From: Trichaptum fuscoviolaceum
Lineage: Eukaryota; Basidiomycota; Agaricomycetes; Hymenochaetales; Trichaptaceae
Assembly: GCA_910574455.1 (NCBI GenBank)
Contig: CAJSYZ010000012.1
Coordinates: 2,349,317 to 2,413,316, forward strand
Reading direction: 5' to 3'
DNA length: 64,000 nt
The position numbers and the translations under genes were made by a program. Shown piece after piece: positions 54,545-64,000 of this stretch. The first letter of the stretch is position 1, and each line of letters starts with the position of its first letter. The notes under the pieces are model-generated. The model was given only the letters and a program-made list of their open reading frames with translations, searched no databases and was not told where the DNA came from.

Positions 54545-57075
54545 CTACACCTGTAACATATTGACAAGGAGTATTGTCTGTGTTGCAAATGGATGCATAT
54601 TTGAAAGCACCCTTTTGATCGATGACTGGCTTATCTGAGAGGTGATCGTGAAGAATTTGCTTCCCTTACCCAGCTCGCTCTTGACCCACATCATGTCATT
54701 CATCAGCGACACTAGACGCTTTGAGAAAGACAGACCAAGACCAGTACCACCATATTCCTTAATTCAAAGACGTTAGCCACTACAGGCCGAAAAAGATAAT
54801 CAACCGAAAAGAGCACACTCGAGTGGTTGATCCATCCGCTTGCGCGAACATATCGAAGATCAAGTTTAGCTTGTCTTTCGCAATACTGATACCCGTATCT
54901 GTGACGCAGAACTTCAAATTCACCGTCGATACCGACAAGGACGGCATGACAGCGCAACATGTCCCTTCCGCATGACCTTGCTCGGAGTGAACTTGATGGC
55001 ATTGCCGACTAGGTTCGTGATAACCTGGCGCAACTGCAACGAGTCACCGATGAGCTGCTTAGGAATGTCTGGGTCAACATCGTATGTGGGGTTGAGGTTA
55101 TTTGCTTGTACGACAAGAGTCTTCACGATGCCGAAGACCGTATGTCTCAATGAGTACGAGACCTGCTCCATCGTCATCCTGCCTGCTTCGACTGGACGAA
55201 TATCAATATATCAACAAATGCCAAAGTAGAATACCGTGGAAAGATTAGCTTACTCTTCGAGATATCCAAGATATCATCAATAATCAATAGCAGACTCCGA
55301 GTCAAACTATGCACCAGCAGGAGACTCTTGCACTGACTTCTATTCAATTCACTATCAAGAGTCAACTCAGGCATACCAATGATACCGTTCATAGGTGCTA
55401 GGATCTCGTGAGACATGTTCGCCAGGAACTCCGACTTCAAGGTCAACAGCTTTGCGAGCGGCGGTGTTCTTCTGGATCAACGCGCGGTCTCGGCGCGCAC
55501 GCCGTCCTCGCTGAGGATGCCCGCGTCCGAGTAGGTAGACGCCGAGGAATGTCTGCGCGCGTCGCGCACATTGTACACCATCTGATTGATTTGGATCTTA
55601 AGGGAATCCATTTCATGCGAAGCTTCGATGGTGATGAAACGCATGAAGACGCCGTCCTGGTTGCAGCACTGATCTGCGTGAGACCACGCACTTGAATTGT
55701 CAAGTTTCCGGCCATGGCGTTCACAGCCATTCTAATCGGTGCAAATTTGATCCTCATAAAATATAATATAACAGATTAACATGCGTGATTTCTTGCCATG
55801 GACCCTACATGTCCGACTTCTGCCTGAACACCCAGCTTGCCTTCCGTCCCGACTTCCCGCACGTCCTTGGACACCGTAGCGAAAAGGGCAGGCTGGTCAA
55901 TCATGCCGTTGATGGTGCTCACTAAGTCCAGTATCTCGCCCTGCACAGACACGCCCGTCATCTTCAGCATCAAGTCACCACGAGCGAAAGCCGTAGTTAC
56001 AACAGCGATCGTGCGCACTTGTAAGGTCAACTGTGACAAGGAAAATGTTAGACCACTTGTTCAGAGACACTCCCAGCAACAGATACGCACATTTGCAGCC
56101 ATAGCACTCACGTTATCTGTGAGGTCCTTCCACGTACCACCCACATTATTCACCCTTGCTTGGCCGCCAAGTCTTCCTTCTGTACCGACTTCACGGGCCA
56201 ATCGAGTTACTTCATCGGCGAACACACAAAGACTCAGTCATGCCGTTAACAGTTTCCTTGAGGTCAAGAATCTCTCCACGAACATCGACGGTAATCTTCT
56301 TCGTCAATTCACCACCCGCGACAGTCTTGCTCACCACAGTGATCGAGCGCACCTGGTCCGTCAGATTCATCGCCATCAAGTTGACATTGTCAGTCAGAAT
56401 CTGTAGTGCGAAGAATCCGTTAGTATGTCAATCCAGTACGTATACATCGCTGCATTAAGTCAATGGCAAAAGAAATACACACCTTCCACATGCCCTGCAC
56501 ATCTGCGACGACAGCCGTCCACCAAGCTTACCGTCCGTGCCGACCTCGATGGACATCCTGATGACTTCGTTTGCCAAAGTCGAGAATTGTGCTACCATGG
56601 AGTTGATAGTCATCTTCAAGTCGAGCATCTCGCCCTGCACATAGACGTCGACAAACTTGCTCAGATTTCCACTTGCTACGGCCTTCGTGACCTCCGAGAT
56701 TGAGTACACTTGGTTCAAAAGATTTGAAGCCATTTTCTTTGCAGAAAGTTAACAGATTAGTTGCAAGTCTTAGCCAATAGCAAGTGTATACTGGAACTTA
56801 CATTAACATTTCTCGTCACATCTGCCCAAGTTCCTTGGACGCCTTCAACCCGAGCCTGTCCACCGAGTATGCCTTGAGTTCCGACTTCCAAAGCGACACG
56901 CATAACTTCGCTCGCAAACGTGCTCGATTGGTCCACCAAGGAGTTCAGTCTCCCTCAAAGTGGTCATCTTGCCTTCAACTTGTATCTCGACCTTCTGGGT
57001 CAAGTCACCCTTCTTGACTACGTCGATGAGACCATAGATATGCGCGAGTTGGATGACGGTGACCAAACTCACTCG
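54545..57075 (-). pseudogene. Nik1-type hybrid histidine kinase remnant (HAMP repeats and kinase core)
   Basis: Reading the minus strand there are at least five consecutive HAMP-type units, for example GDLTQKVEIQVEGKMTTL (about 57000), [20 protein letters not shown] and [18 protein letters not shown] (56935-56805), [37 protein letters not shown], and [20 protein letters not shown]. Then the kinase core: [21 protein letters not shown] (H box at about 55410, RTPMNG changed to LAPMNG), [16 protein letters not shown] (N box, about 55010) and KGSKFFTITSQISQSS. It stops at 54545, before the receiver domain. Group III kinases sense osmotic stress and fludioxonil-type compounds upstream of Hog1 (established knowledge). 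Frameshifts, missing pieces and a missing N-terminus show it is dead. Introns with intact GT-AG borders remain (for example 56801-56734), so it is not a retrocopy. Confidence 0.85.
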
Positions 57076-58603
57076 AAGTCTTAGAGACTGTCAGTCGGCC
57101 GGGGCGCTTGTCCATTATGCGTCTGTGTGTTCTGAATGTTAGTGGATATCAAATAAAGTCCGAGTATAATGATACACACCTTCTTAGGATCTGCCATGGT
57201 GCCCAGAATGCCTCTAATTTCTTCGGAATGGCATACATACCGCGGACGTTTGTCAGGGATCGTGAGAATAACGTGGTCTTGTGACTGACCAAACAACGAC
57301 GTGTCAATCATGTGTACAGGTTAGGGTAGTAGGCTTGAAGCTTCTGAATATGGCAATCCCGACAAGACCGAAGCCTGCCCGCAATATGGGTCGAAAAATT
57401 AACACTTAAGGCTTCGTAAAGAAGCACTAAAGACTTCCCTTTTCCCCTCTCGCCCCTCAACATTTGGATACAGCAGCCTTCGGGCTTCGTGTATCCCAAT
57501 GGCACAGCAGGACTGCTCTTCGCGAGTCGTCCTCGTCTGTCGCAGAATCACCAAGTGGGCACACACCTTTCCTGAACACCTCCTTCCGCATCTCTAGCCT
57601 TTTTACTTTTCTTATTCTTGGCCTGTCGTCCCGCCCAAACCAACTCAGCCAAGTCTCTTTGTCAAGCGGATGTCTTGAGACGCGCGTGCTCCGAGGTTTT
57701 GGTGAGTCTGTTAGTCGATACAGCAATTCAATATCTCTCTGTTGACTCTCCTTTTTTGCACTTGCCTCCGGTCCCTTAACCTTGCGCTCTCGAATTCGCC
57801 AACGCCACCCTTCTCAACCCACGATCTACACTTGGTTTCCCTCCTGTGGCCGTACGCGTACGACTCTCGTCGCTCGCTGCAACCTCCTTTCCAATCAAAT
57901 TCAGGCTCTCAATTATGGTCAGTACTCCTTCAGTCCTTTTTATTTCTGCGAGTGACTTAGTCTTCTCCCTCCCTTTTCCAACATGCATGTCATCCACAGC
58001 ATCATCGTCGATCACTCATCAAGATGATTACCGCCAGGTATGTTTTCATTGTCACTCAGTTCGTTCAGAAGCTGAAGAGGACTTTTCCTTTATTCTGTTT
58101 GTTGACATACTCCTTCATATCGGGCTGAAAAGTAAGTATTTATTGTTTCCCGCAACTCGTCTAAAGGCTTATGATATATAATGTCTGTTGTTTTTTATGT
58201 TTTTTATGAGTCCGTACATTCCCGTGCAGACGTGTTCCTGCTGATAGGCGGCACTACAAGGACAACATGCAAAATCTGTAAGTCTACTGTATAAAGTTGG
58301 TAATGTCGAACTACTAATGATCAGATTCTAGTTATTTTTTCGATTATTTTTGATGCATGAGTTGTATTGGTTCGACCCTCAACAGTAAGTAATGTTTTTC
58401 TGTATAACTTAAGTTATAGTTTACTGACTTAATATTTATCACTTTTTTTGTACTTCATTCAACCACTTACTTTGTACTTAAATTGGATACCTGTAATAAA
58501 ATCGGATACTTGTAATTAAATCGGATACTTGTATTTAAATCTGATAATAATATGAATATTGAATCCAACCAATATCTGTGTGCCCAAATTAAGCGTGAGA
58601 ACC
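57076..58603. other. Unassigned interior of the inverted-repeat element
   Basis: No family recognised. The part 57475-57560 is a relative, in opposite orientation, of 18775-18860 inside the LTR element (ATTCTGCGACAGAC, AGGACGACTCGCGAAGAGC). 57740-58130 is pyrimidine-rich and looks like a fungal promoter or 5' leader on the plus strand. From 58440 the sequence is AT-rich, with three TCGGATACTTGTAATTAAA-like units (58500-58550). Confidence 0.4.
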
Positions 58604-58664
58604 ATTTCCAAATCGGGACTTGTATCCGGTGTGCTGTCCTGACAGAATTGGGGGCGCCCTATGA
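58604..58664. repeat. Terminal inverted repeat, right (61 bp)
   Basis: Partner of 54235-54295. Confidence 0.85.
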
Positions 58665-60021
58665 ACTGAGGTGCCTGTAAATTTAAGTACTCAGGCTAGT
58701 ACTACTATGCCAGTGATACTACTACTACTAGTAGTAGGACTTCCCAGCCTCACTGGCACTGGCAGTGCCACAGCATGAGTGCACCCGCCGCGAGTAGTAC
58801 TACTACCGTAACTACTAGTACTACTACTACTACTACTAGTACTTACTAGTCGAATTTGAAGTTGATGATCTCAGCAACTTGACAGCTCGGCTGCCGCAGT
58901 TCGCTTCGGAGTCCGAGTCCTCGCCGGATAGTACTATAGTAGTACTATACTTGTTCGTGTTTCACGGCATGATGATGCGGAGGCACCGTGATCATCATTA
59001 TGATGGTACTAGAGTAGTGACGCAGCCTGCGGCTCAGGCTGAGTCGGAAGCCACCATACTCAGGCTATGCTTCCCGTACTAAGGATTTAGAACGGCTTTT
59101 TCGTCCTACTAGTATGTAGTACTAGTACTAAACGGCACGGCTCGGAGCCAAACTCTCCGTCTTGCCCGGGCCCTAAATTTCCAGGATCTAGCAGAGGGGA
59201 AGGGTCTGCCAGATGGTCCGTGTCTAGGACAGTTGTCCTAAATGCCTGCCTTGCTTACCGTACTAGTAGTAGTATCAGGTAAGATATCATAAGTACACCC
59301 TGATACCTTACCTTCAAGTTCAAAGGTAAGTTATACCGCGGGACTCCATGGACCGGCAGAACTTCTGCTCAAGGCCGGCGGTGGACGGGTGGCTTCAACC
59401 TCCCTAAATGCTTGCCAGCCTGAGTGCCAAGCGGGGTCTTATGGGTTTCAATTTCGGGTGTCCTAAATCCTTCATCCAGTGGCGCCACTGGCAGTGATAC
59501 CGTGACTCAGGCTCAGCCTGAGCCTGAGGCTGCCACTGCAGTGCCAGTGGCAGTGAGGCTACTAGTTCTGGGAGGAAGGGCACTGCGTTCCGGAATTGCG
59601 TGATAACGCTCAGGGAAATCTGCCTCCCGTGCAAACGTCTTCAAGTTGACAAATGGGGGACTCGGACTTGGAGTAAGGGACTTGCCGGCGAAGCTCGGCC
59701 CGTTTTCTACTAGTACTGTAGTATTAGTAATAACTTGAAGTTGCCCCTCAGGCTCACTGGCACTCACTGCCAGTAGCTCACTCAGGCTACTACTAGTAAT
59801 AGCCTACTACTACTAGTACTACTCAGGCTGCCGGTGGCATGCCACGGTGGCGACACTTGACCTTCATTCCAACTTCACTCACCGTTTGAATAACCCTTGC
59901 CATTACTTTCCTCTCAGGCATACTACTACTAGTAGTATTCCTAGTAGTAGTACTCACTGCACTGCCAACTTGATCTTGAAGTAGCTCAGGCTCTTCGTTC
60001 AGTCACTATCAAATCTCCAAA
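58665..60021. repeat. Largest block of palindrome words
   Basis: Runs of ACTACTACTAGTAGTAGG and ACTACTACTACTACTAGTAC (58713-58735, 58818-58850), CACTGGCACTGGCAGTGCC (58750-58770), GTGACTCAGGCTCAGCCTGAG (59503-59525), CTGCCACTGCAGTGCCAGTGGCAGTGAGGC (59530-59560) and CTACTACTAGTAGTATTCCTAGTAGTAGTA (59922-59951). No gene recognised. Includes the promoter of gene B. Confidence 0.7.
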
Positions 60022-61847
60022 ATGTCAAGTTCTGATCTCGGGGATACTCCAAGCTCTTGCTTGGACACAGACGAGGACGAGGACGGTTCAGAATCCAGCT
60101 TTGGTCTCAACACTCACAGCTCAAAGTCCGCGATCATCGAAGACGAGAGCGAATACAAAGTGTATACAAATCCTGTAGAGGTTAAGTTCGGTAGGACCAC
60201 ATATTATCTATATTTCAGTGTGTGGTTTGGCTTATCTTCAATGACTTGTCAGAGGACCTACCCTTTGGTTATTGCTCGGGAGCATATATCGATAGCACGG
60301 TGGTCCAGTCAATCACCAAAAGCTTAGAGTCCAAGCTAGAGCATGCAAATCGCTTCGGGTTTTTGTCGAACGATTTCAAGGAAACACTTGTTCTGGCTGA
60401 TCGGCTGGGGAGGTACTTTGATACGTCAAATCAGTATATCAGTAACCGGGTTAGGGAAGCACAGGCTCTGCAGAGGAAGACAGCTGTGATGCTAGACCAG
60501 TTTCGGATCAGTACATACCAGTACACGGACATGATCTTCAAGCTAGGTGAAGAACTAGCTATCCTGATGCGTTATACGGTAAGCTGCAAATTAAATCAAA
60601 AGCTTGAATGCACGTCTCTAACCGCTTGTTCTTATGGTAATGCGCTATAGCCCGAGGAGCCACTTGAGCTGCTTATCCGCAAGCGTGTGGAGGAATCAAG
60701 ACTTGCTGTCGCCACGGCGTTCATATCTGTTCTTCCCGGCTTTTTCCCGTCAGGGAAACTCATCAATGTTTTCACTGGGGACGTCATCTGGGATAATTTC
60801 TTGTCTTGCTTAGTCGCCCGATATCATTCACACCATGCAATCGTGCGTTGGCAACGTAAATTTGAGGATGAGGAGGCCGGCAATCGATTGATACAGACAA
60901 AATCTGTCTTTTCTGCCATAAGGATCGACATCAAAGGCACAAAGCTCGAGGAAAATGTTCGTCGTGAACTCTCTGCTCAATTGAAGCACTTTACGCCAGT
61001 CGTGGGTGTGAATCTTAAAGGCTCTACAAGCAGGCCCCGAAACCCAAGGCTTGCGCTCAAGTTCTTTCTCCCCCTACTTATTTGGTCATATAACGAGTGC
61101 AAGGATTGGATCGTCTTCCTAGACAAATGCCGTGCGGAACAATTGCCAAAGTCGCCCGTTGGTCAACTCTCAGAAGCAGAAGTCAATTGTTCTGCGACTC
61201 AGGCGACTCCGACTGTCTTTCAATCCGGAACAGCACGAGAGGCTCGGCATCGATGGAAACGTGAACTTGAACGTGCCGGTGGAGAAGCTGCTCTAGCTGA
61301 CTTTCATCGACTCATTCAGAAGTCAATGGATATTCTTGGCGTCGACTTGGCTGATGGTGGAACGTCCTCATTGGAGAATAATCGACAAATCCAGCGCGAA
61401 TACGGAAATTATTCGGTTGTTCTGCGCAGGTTCAACTGGATCAGGAAATGTTTAATCATCCTCTGTGATGATTCACTTCTGGATCTGTTGCTCATGAATG
61501 ATGGTGCAATGCAGCGCTTCTCCAGGGAGATGGACTTTGCTAGGCTGGGCATTATCGAAGTGACTCGAGCCATTAGGCAATTTGACGATGCTGATCGCAA
61601 AGATATAGACAGGGAAAGACTCGACAGGGCCGCCGAATTTCTCCACGAAGATATGGAACACATCGATCATGCCCTTATTCCGGCAGAGCAAATTTTTGAC
61701 TCTTTACTCCTGAAGACAGTCGACGATTTACTTCGTAATTATGGTCCATTTTATTTAACAGATTATGGAATCCTATTTGCTCTTCTCAACAAATTGGATC
61801 CCATCACGGACACCGACTCGGATGTCAATATGAGCTCGGCGATGTAA
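60022..61847 (+). CDS. Orphan gene B: 571-aa helical protein
   Basis: Not recognised. Exons 60022-60180, 60219-60578 and 60651-61847 join in phase to 571 aa; the first intron would be only 38 bp (GTTAAG...TTCAG), which is short but keeps the frame. Starts MSSSDLGDTPSSCLDTDEDEDGSESS, an acidic Ser-rich head like those of genes C and D. The rest is predicted helical with charged, aromatic segments (LALKFFLPLLIWSYNECKDW, SVVLRRFNWIRKCLIILCDD). The tail is TDTDSDVNMSSAM, encoded partly by the palindrome word GACACCGACTCGGATGTC. Convergent with the second Plavaka transposase, 763 bp away, the same arrangement as gene A with the first. No catalytic motif or membrane segment that I can support. Confidence 0.7.
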
Positions 61848-62609
61848 CTGGCGGTTGCATATTGGACCATTCCCCGACACGAAGTGTTCTAGGGTTCACC
61901 AGCGCGCGATTCAAGTTTAAGTTGTGGCCGTGTTAAATTTTTATTTTGTTTTACTATGTTTATGACAAAAGTCAAGGACTCGGATTGTACTAGTACTACT
62001 CATTCTATGCCAGTGCTTACTCCCTTTTCAAGTTTAACTTAAAGCTCCTCTCGCACTATGCTGCACTATTGGTAGTTAGTACTAGTAGCAACTATGTGAC
62101 ATCGTTTTCTTGATTACTACTATATACTGCAAAAAAAATTATTTATTTATTCATAGCATATGCTTGATAGTACTACCGTGACTAGTACTACTAGTAGTCT
62201 GTGTTCAACTTGAACTTCAACTTCAAGATGGTTAAATTAGAACTTGAAGTAGTACTAGTAGTAGTAGCAGCCTGAGGCAGGTTATTGGTTCATTTCCAGT
62301 TGTTGGCAAGTTCCATGTTATTGTACACTTTTTACTTGAAGTTTTCTATGTTCATACTAGTACTAGTACCAGTAGTAGTAGTACTCAGCCTGAGGCTGCC
62401 AGTGCACTGCAGCAGTGGGAAATTTTGACCACTGCCACTGACAGTGGCATCCGACATGATCCAACTTGAACTTGAAGTCTAAGATGCACCGACTAGTAAC
62501 ACTACAATTCTAGTATAGCTAGTACCATAATCCGTCACTGAACATTTAAATGTTATATCCTTACTTCATAAGTTTCAAGGTACTTTGTGAGCTAAATGAG
62601 GGTTTATCT
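61848..62609. repeat. Convergent spacer rich in palindrome words
   Basis: GTAGTTAGTACTAGTAGC (62071), TACTACTAGTAGTCTG (62182), CAACTTGAACTTCAACTTCAAG (62206-62227), AACTTGAAGTAGTACTAGTAGTAGTAG (62240-62266), CTAGTACTAGTACCAGTAGTAGTAGTACTCAGCCTGAGGCTGCCAGTG (62356-62403) and CCACTGCCACTGACAGTGGC (62430-62449). No gene. Confidence 0.65.
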
Positions 62610-64000
62610 TTATTGTTGCCTACTTTCGTACAATGTTTCATGCATGTGCATGTCAGCAAATCGGTTAACATAGAATCTATTGTAAAAGTCCAGGGACTCC
62701 TCAGGTGTCAATGACTTCGGAGGACATTCATCACCCTCTGGAACCCCAAGGAGGTGAGCTAAACGGAAGATACTCCCTAGAGCTATCACGGATAACTTTG
62801 GAGTTTTTGAGTCACCGTGACGGGGGTAGCCTGACTCCGAGTCGGAGGTGTCATTCAGGTCACTCCGGCGAGTCCGAGTCAGCGGTTGACGGCAACTTCC
62901 AATAGTACTACGCTGGCACGCGGTAGAGGTCTCTGACTCATACTCTGGCTTGACTATCCACATTCTTGTTTTTCTGTCAGGTGAGTCTCCAACGTTCTTG
63001 AAAAACTGGACAAGGGCGCATTCCTGACGTTCTCCATTGGCGGTGAAGGAGAAAAGAAGCATAACCCGAGCAATTTGCATCCCTGCAAACCCCTTTTTGC
63101 GAGAACTAACTTGGACAAGAACGACATCACGTCGTGGTTTTCCGCGCCAAGAGGGATTGGACCTGATCACCTCCCTCATTGCTTGCTCTATAGGAATTGA
63201 TTCGCCGCGGTAGGCGAAATACGCGGTAGCTGAATGGAAGATGGCAATGTCATTGCCCATGTCCAGTGCAAACTGTTGTTTGGCTATCAGGCTTTCAGAA
63301 GCGCTTCCGAGGTCATAGTATCCTAATTCGTTCAAGTTGCACCTTTCGTACTTGCAGAATAAGTATATTTTGATGAGTCGTCGGAGCTGTCGGAGTTCCG
63401 GATGGCCTTTTATCGCCGCAAGAGCGTTGAGCTGTTTGGGGTACAGCTTACTGGACTCTGTAAGGATAGCAACGAATAAGTCAGATATCCAGCGCCACAA
63501 TTTGAAGCTCGTGTTACTGACGTTGTTTCGAAGCCATTAACATCAAGCTCGAAGGATCACTTCTACCACCTAAGCAAAACCGATGTTCTGTATTTTCCAC
63601 ATCATGAAGAACAACACTACTTTGCAGTCCTTCCACTGATGAAGTGCTGAAATCATCCAGGTCAGCAATTTCGTTGTGCCCTTGATTACCCACAGTGCCA
63701 TCGAAGAAATCATCTGTATCATTGGCTCCTCCTGCCACACCAATACACTGCAACTGCTCCCTCTGATTCGGGATCCTCTCAGCATCATCCTTCTCCGGCT
63801 CTGACATATTCTTCCGCAGAACATCTCGCAAAACTTTCCACGTAGCCTCGGATAGCGTATTGTCTAGCATTCCACGCCGTTTGAAGTCTGACCTCGATGC
63901 AATAAGTTTGCTGAGTCGTTGGTTTGCTGTGATCATCTGGCCCAAGGGATCATTTCTGTTCGAGCGTCGCCACGTTTCTTTGACCGCATAAATATGTTTA
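62610..64000 (-). CDS. Plavaka-type DNA transposase (copy 2), C-terminal part, cut by the window end
   Basis: Same family as the transposase at 25.1-29.1 kb; its N-terminal half lies beyond 64000. Blocks present: RSDFKRRGMLDNTLSEATWK and the acidic stretch after it (63945-63560), then SSKLYPKQLNALAAIKGHPELRQLRRLIK, AIFHSATAYFAYRGESIPIEQ, IRSNPSWRGKPRRDVV and LLGVPEGDECPPKSLTPEE, ending MHMHETLYESRQQ at 62610. Protein identity with copy 1 is high in these blocks. Unlike copy 1 it has a Ser/Asp/Arg-rich insertion (about RTRRSDLNDTSDSESGYPRHG, coded near 62805-62890) made of palindrome words, in frame. Convergent with orphan gene B. Confidence 0.85.

Larger units (their letters stand above)
54235..58664. 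mobile_element. 4.4-kb inverted-repeat DNA element carrying a captured histidine-kinase segment
   Basis: Bounded by 61-bp inverted repeats (60/61 identical). Subterminal GGATACAAGT/GGATACTTGTAATTAAA words recur near both ends (54271-54325 and 58485-58545), as is usual for transposase binding sites. No transposase is present. The interior holds a tRNA-like sequence, about 2.5 kb of a decayed Nik1-type histidine kinase that keeps its introns, and 1.5 kb of unassigned sequence. No clear target duplication was found, so the exact borders are open. Reading: a non-autonomous DNA transposon that captured host gene DNA (inference). Confidence 0.6.

Overview
The window looks like nuclear DNA of a filamentous basidiomycete, most likely an Agaricomycete (inference). 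Coding exons are split by many GT-AG introns of about 40-75 bp. Recognisable families are typical of that class: a Plavaka-type DNA transposase, a chromodomain Ty3/gypsy element, a WW-like/transmembrane orphan family, and decayed copies of a Cla4/PAK kinase, a Nik1-type HAMP-repeat histidine kinase and a BCS1-like AAA protein. The region is accessory and transposon-rich, with about as many pseudogenes as intact genes.

Layout. 1-10 kb: a decayed class 3 lipase, a multi-exon WW-like/TM orphan gene (+), an MFS transporter (-) and a decayed MFS copy (-). 10.0-11.25 kb: a 1.2-kb terminal-inverted-repeat element with 11-bp direct repeats, holding a 380-bp palindrome. 11.4-15 kb: a dispersed repeat, a complete 3'-5' exonuclease gene of 245 aa, and a broken BCS1-like ATPase. 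15.86-20.21 kb: a non-autonomous LTR element with two 783-bp LTRs and target duplication GTCGG. 20.6-33 kb: a PA-clan protease-like gene, orphan gene A, a full-length Plavaka transposase, and the 5' part of orphan gene D. 33.1-39.8 kb: a very young Ty3/gypsy chromovirus (818-bp LTRs, duplication GTTAA) inserted in an exon of gene D, whose 3' end follows at 39.8-40.4 kb. 41.2-43.2 kb: a third MFS gene (-), partly near-identical to the first. 44.26-46.72 kb: a 2.46-kb solo LTR (duplication CCAAC). 46.7-49.3 kb: PAK-kinase remnants in two copies. 50.9-54.0 kb: orphan gene C, six exons, 932 aa. 54.2-58.7 kb: a 4.4-kb unit bounded by 61-bp inverted repeats that holds an intron-containing piece of a Nik1-like histidine kinase. 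60-61.8 kb: orphan gene B. 62.6 kb to the end: a second Plavaka transposase, cut by the window edge.

Two signals stand out. First, the spacers around orphan genes A-D, the protease and both transposases are written in a small vocabulary of 11-13-bp near-perfect palindromes with a one-base centre (GACTC-n-GAGTC, CACTG-n-CAGTG, AACTT-n-AAGTT, CAGGCT-n-AGCCTG) plus ACTACTAGTAGT; they are almost absent around the MFS, exonuclease and LTR sequences and also enter exons. Second, each Plavaka transposase is preceded by a convergent orphan gene (A or B), and the first also has divergent orphan gene D. These may be cargo or partner genes of large transposons (inference). No CRISPR array, rRNA or convincing functional tRNA was seen.
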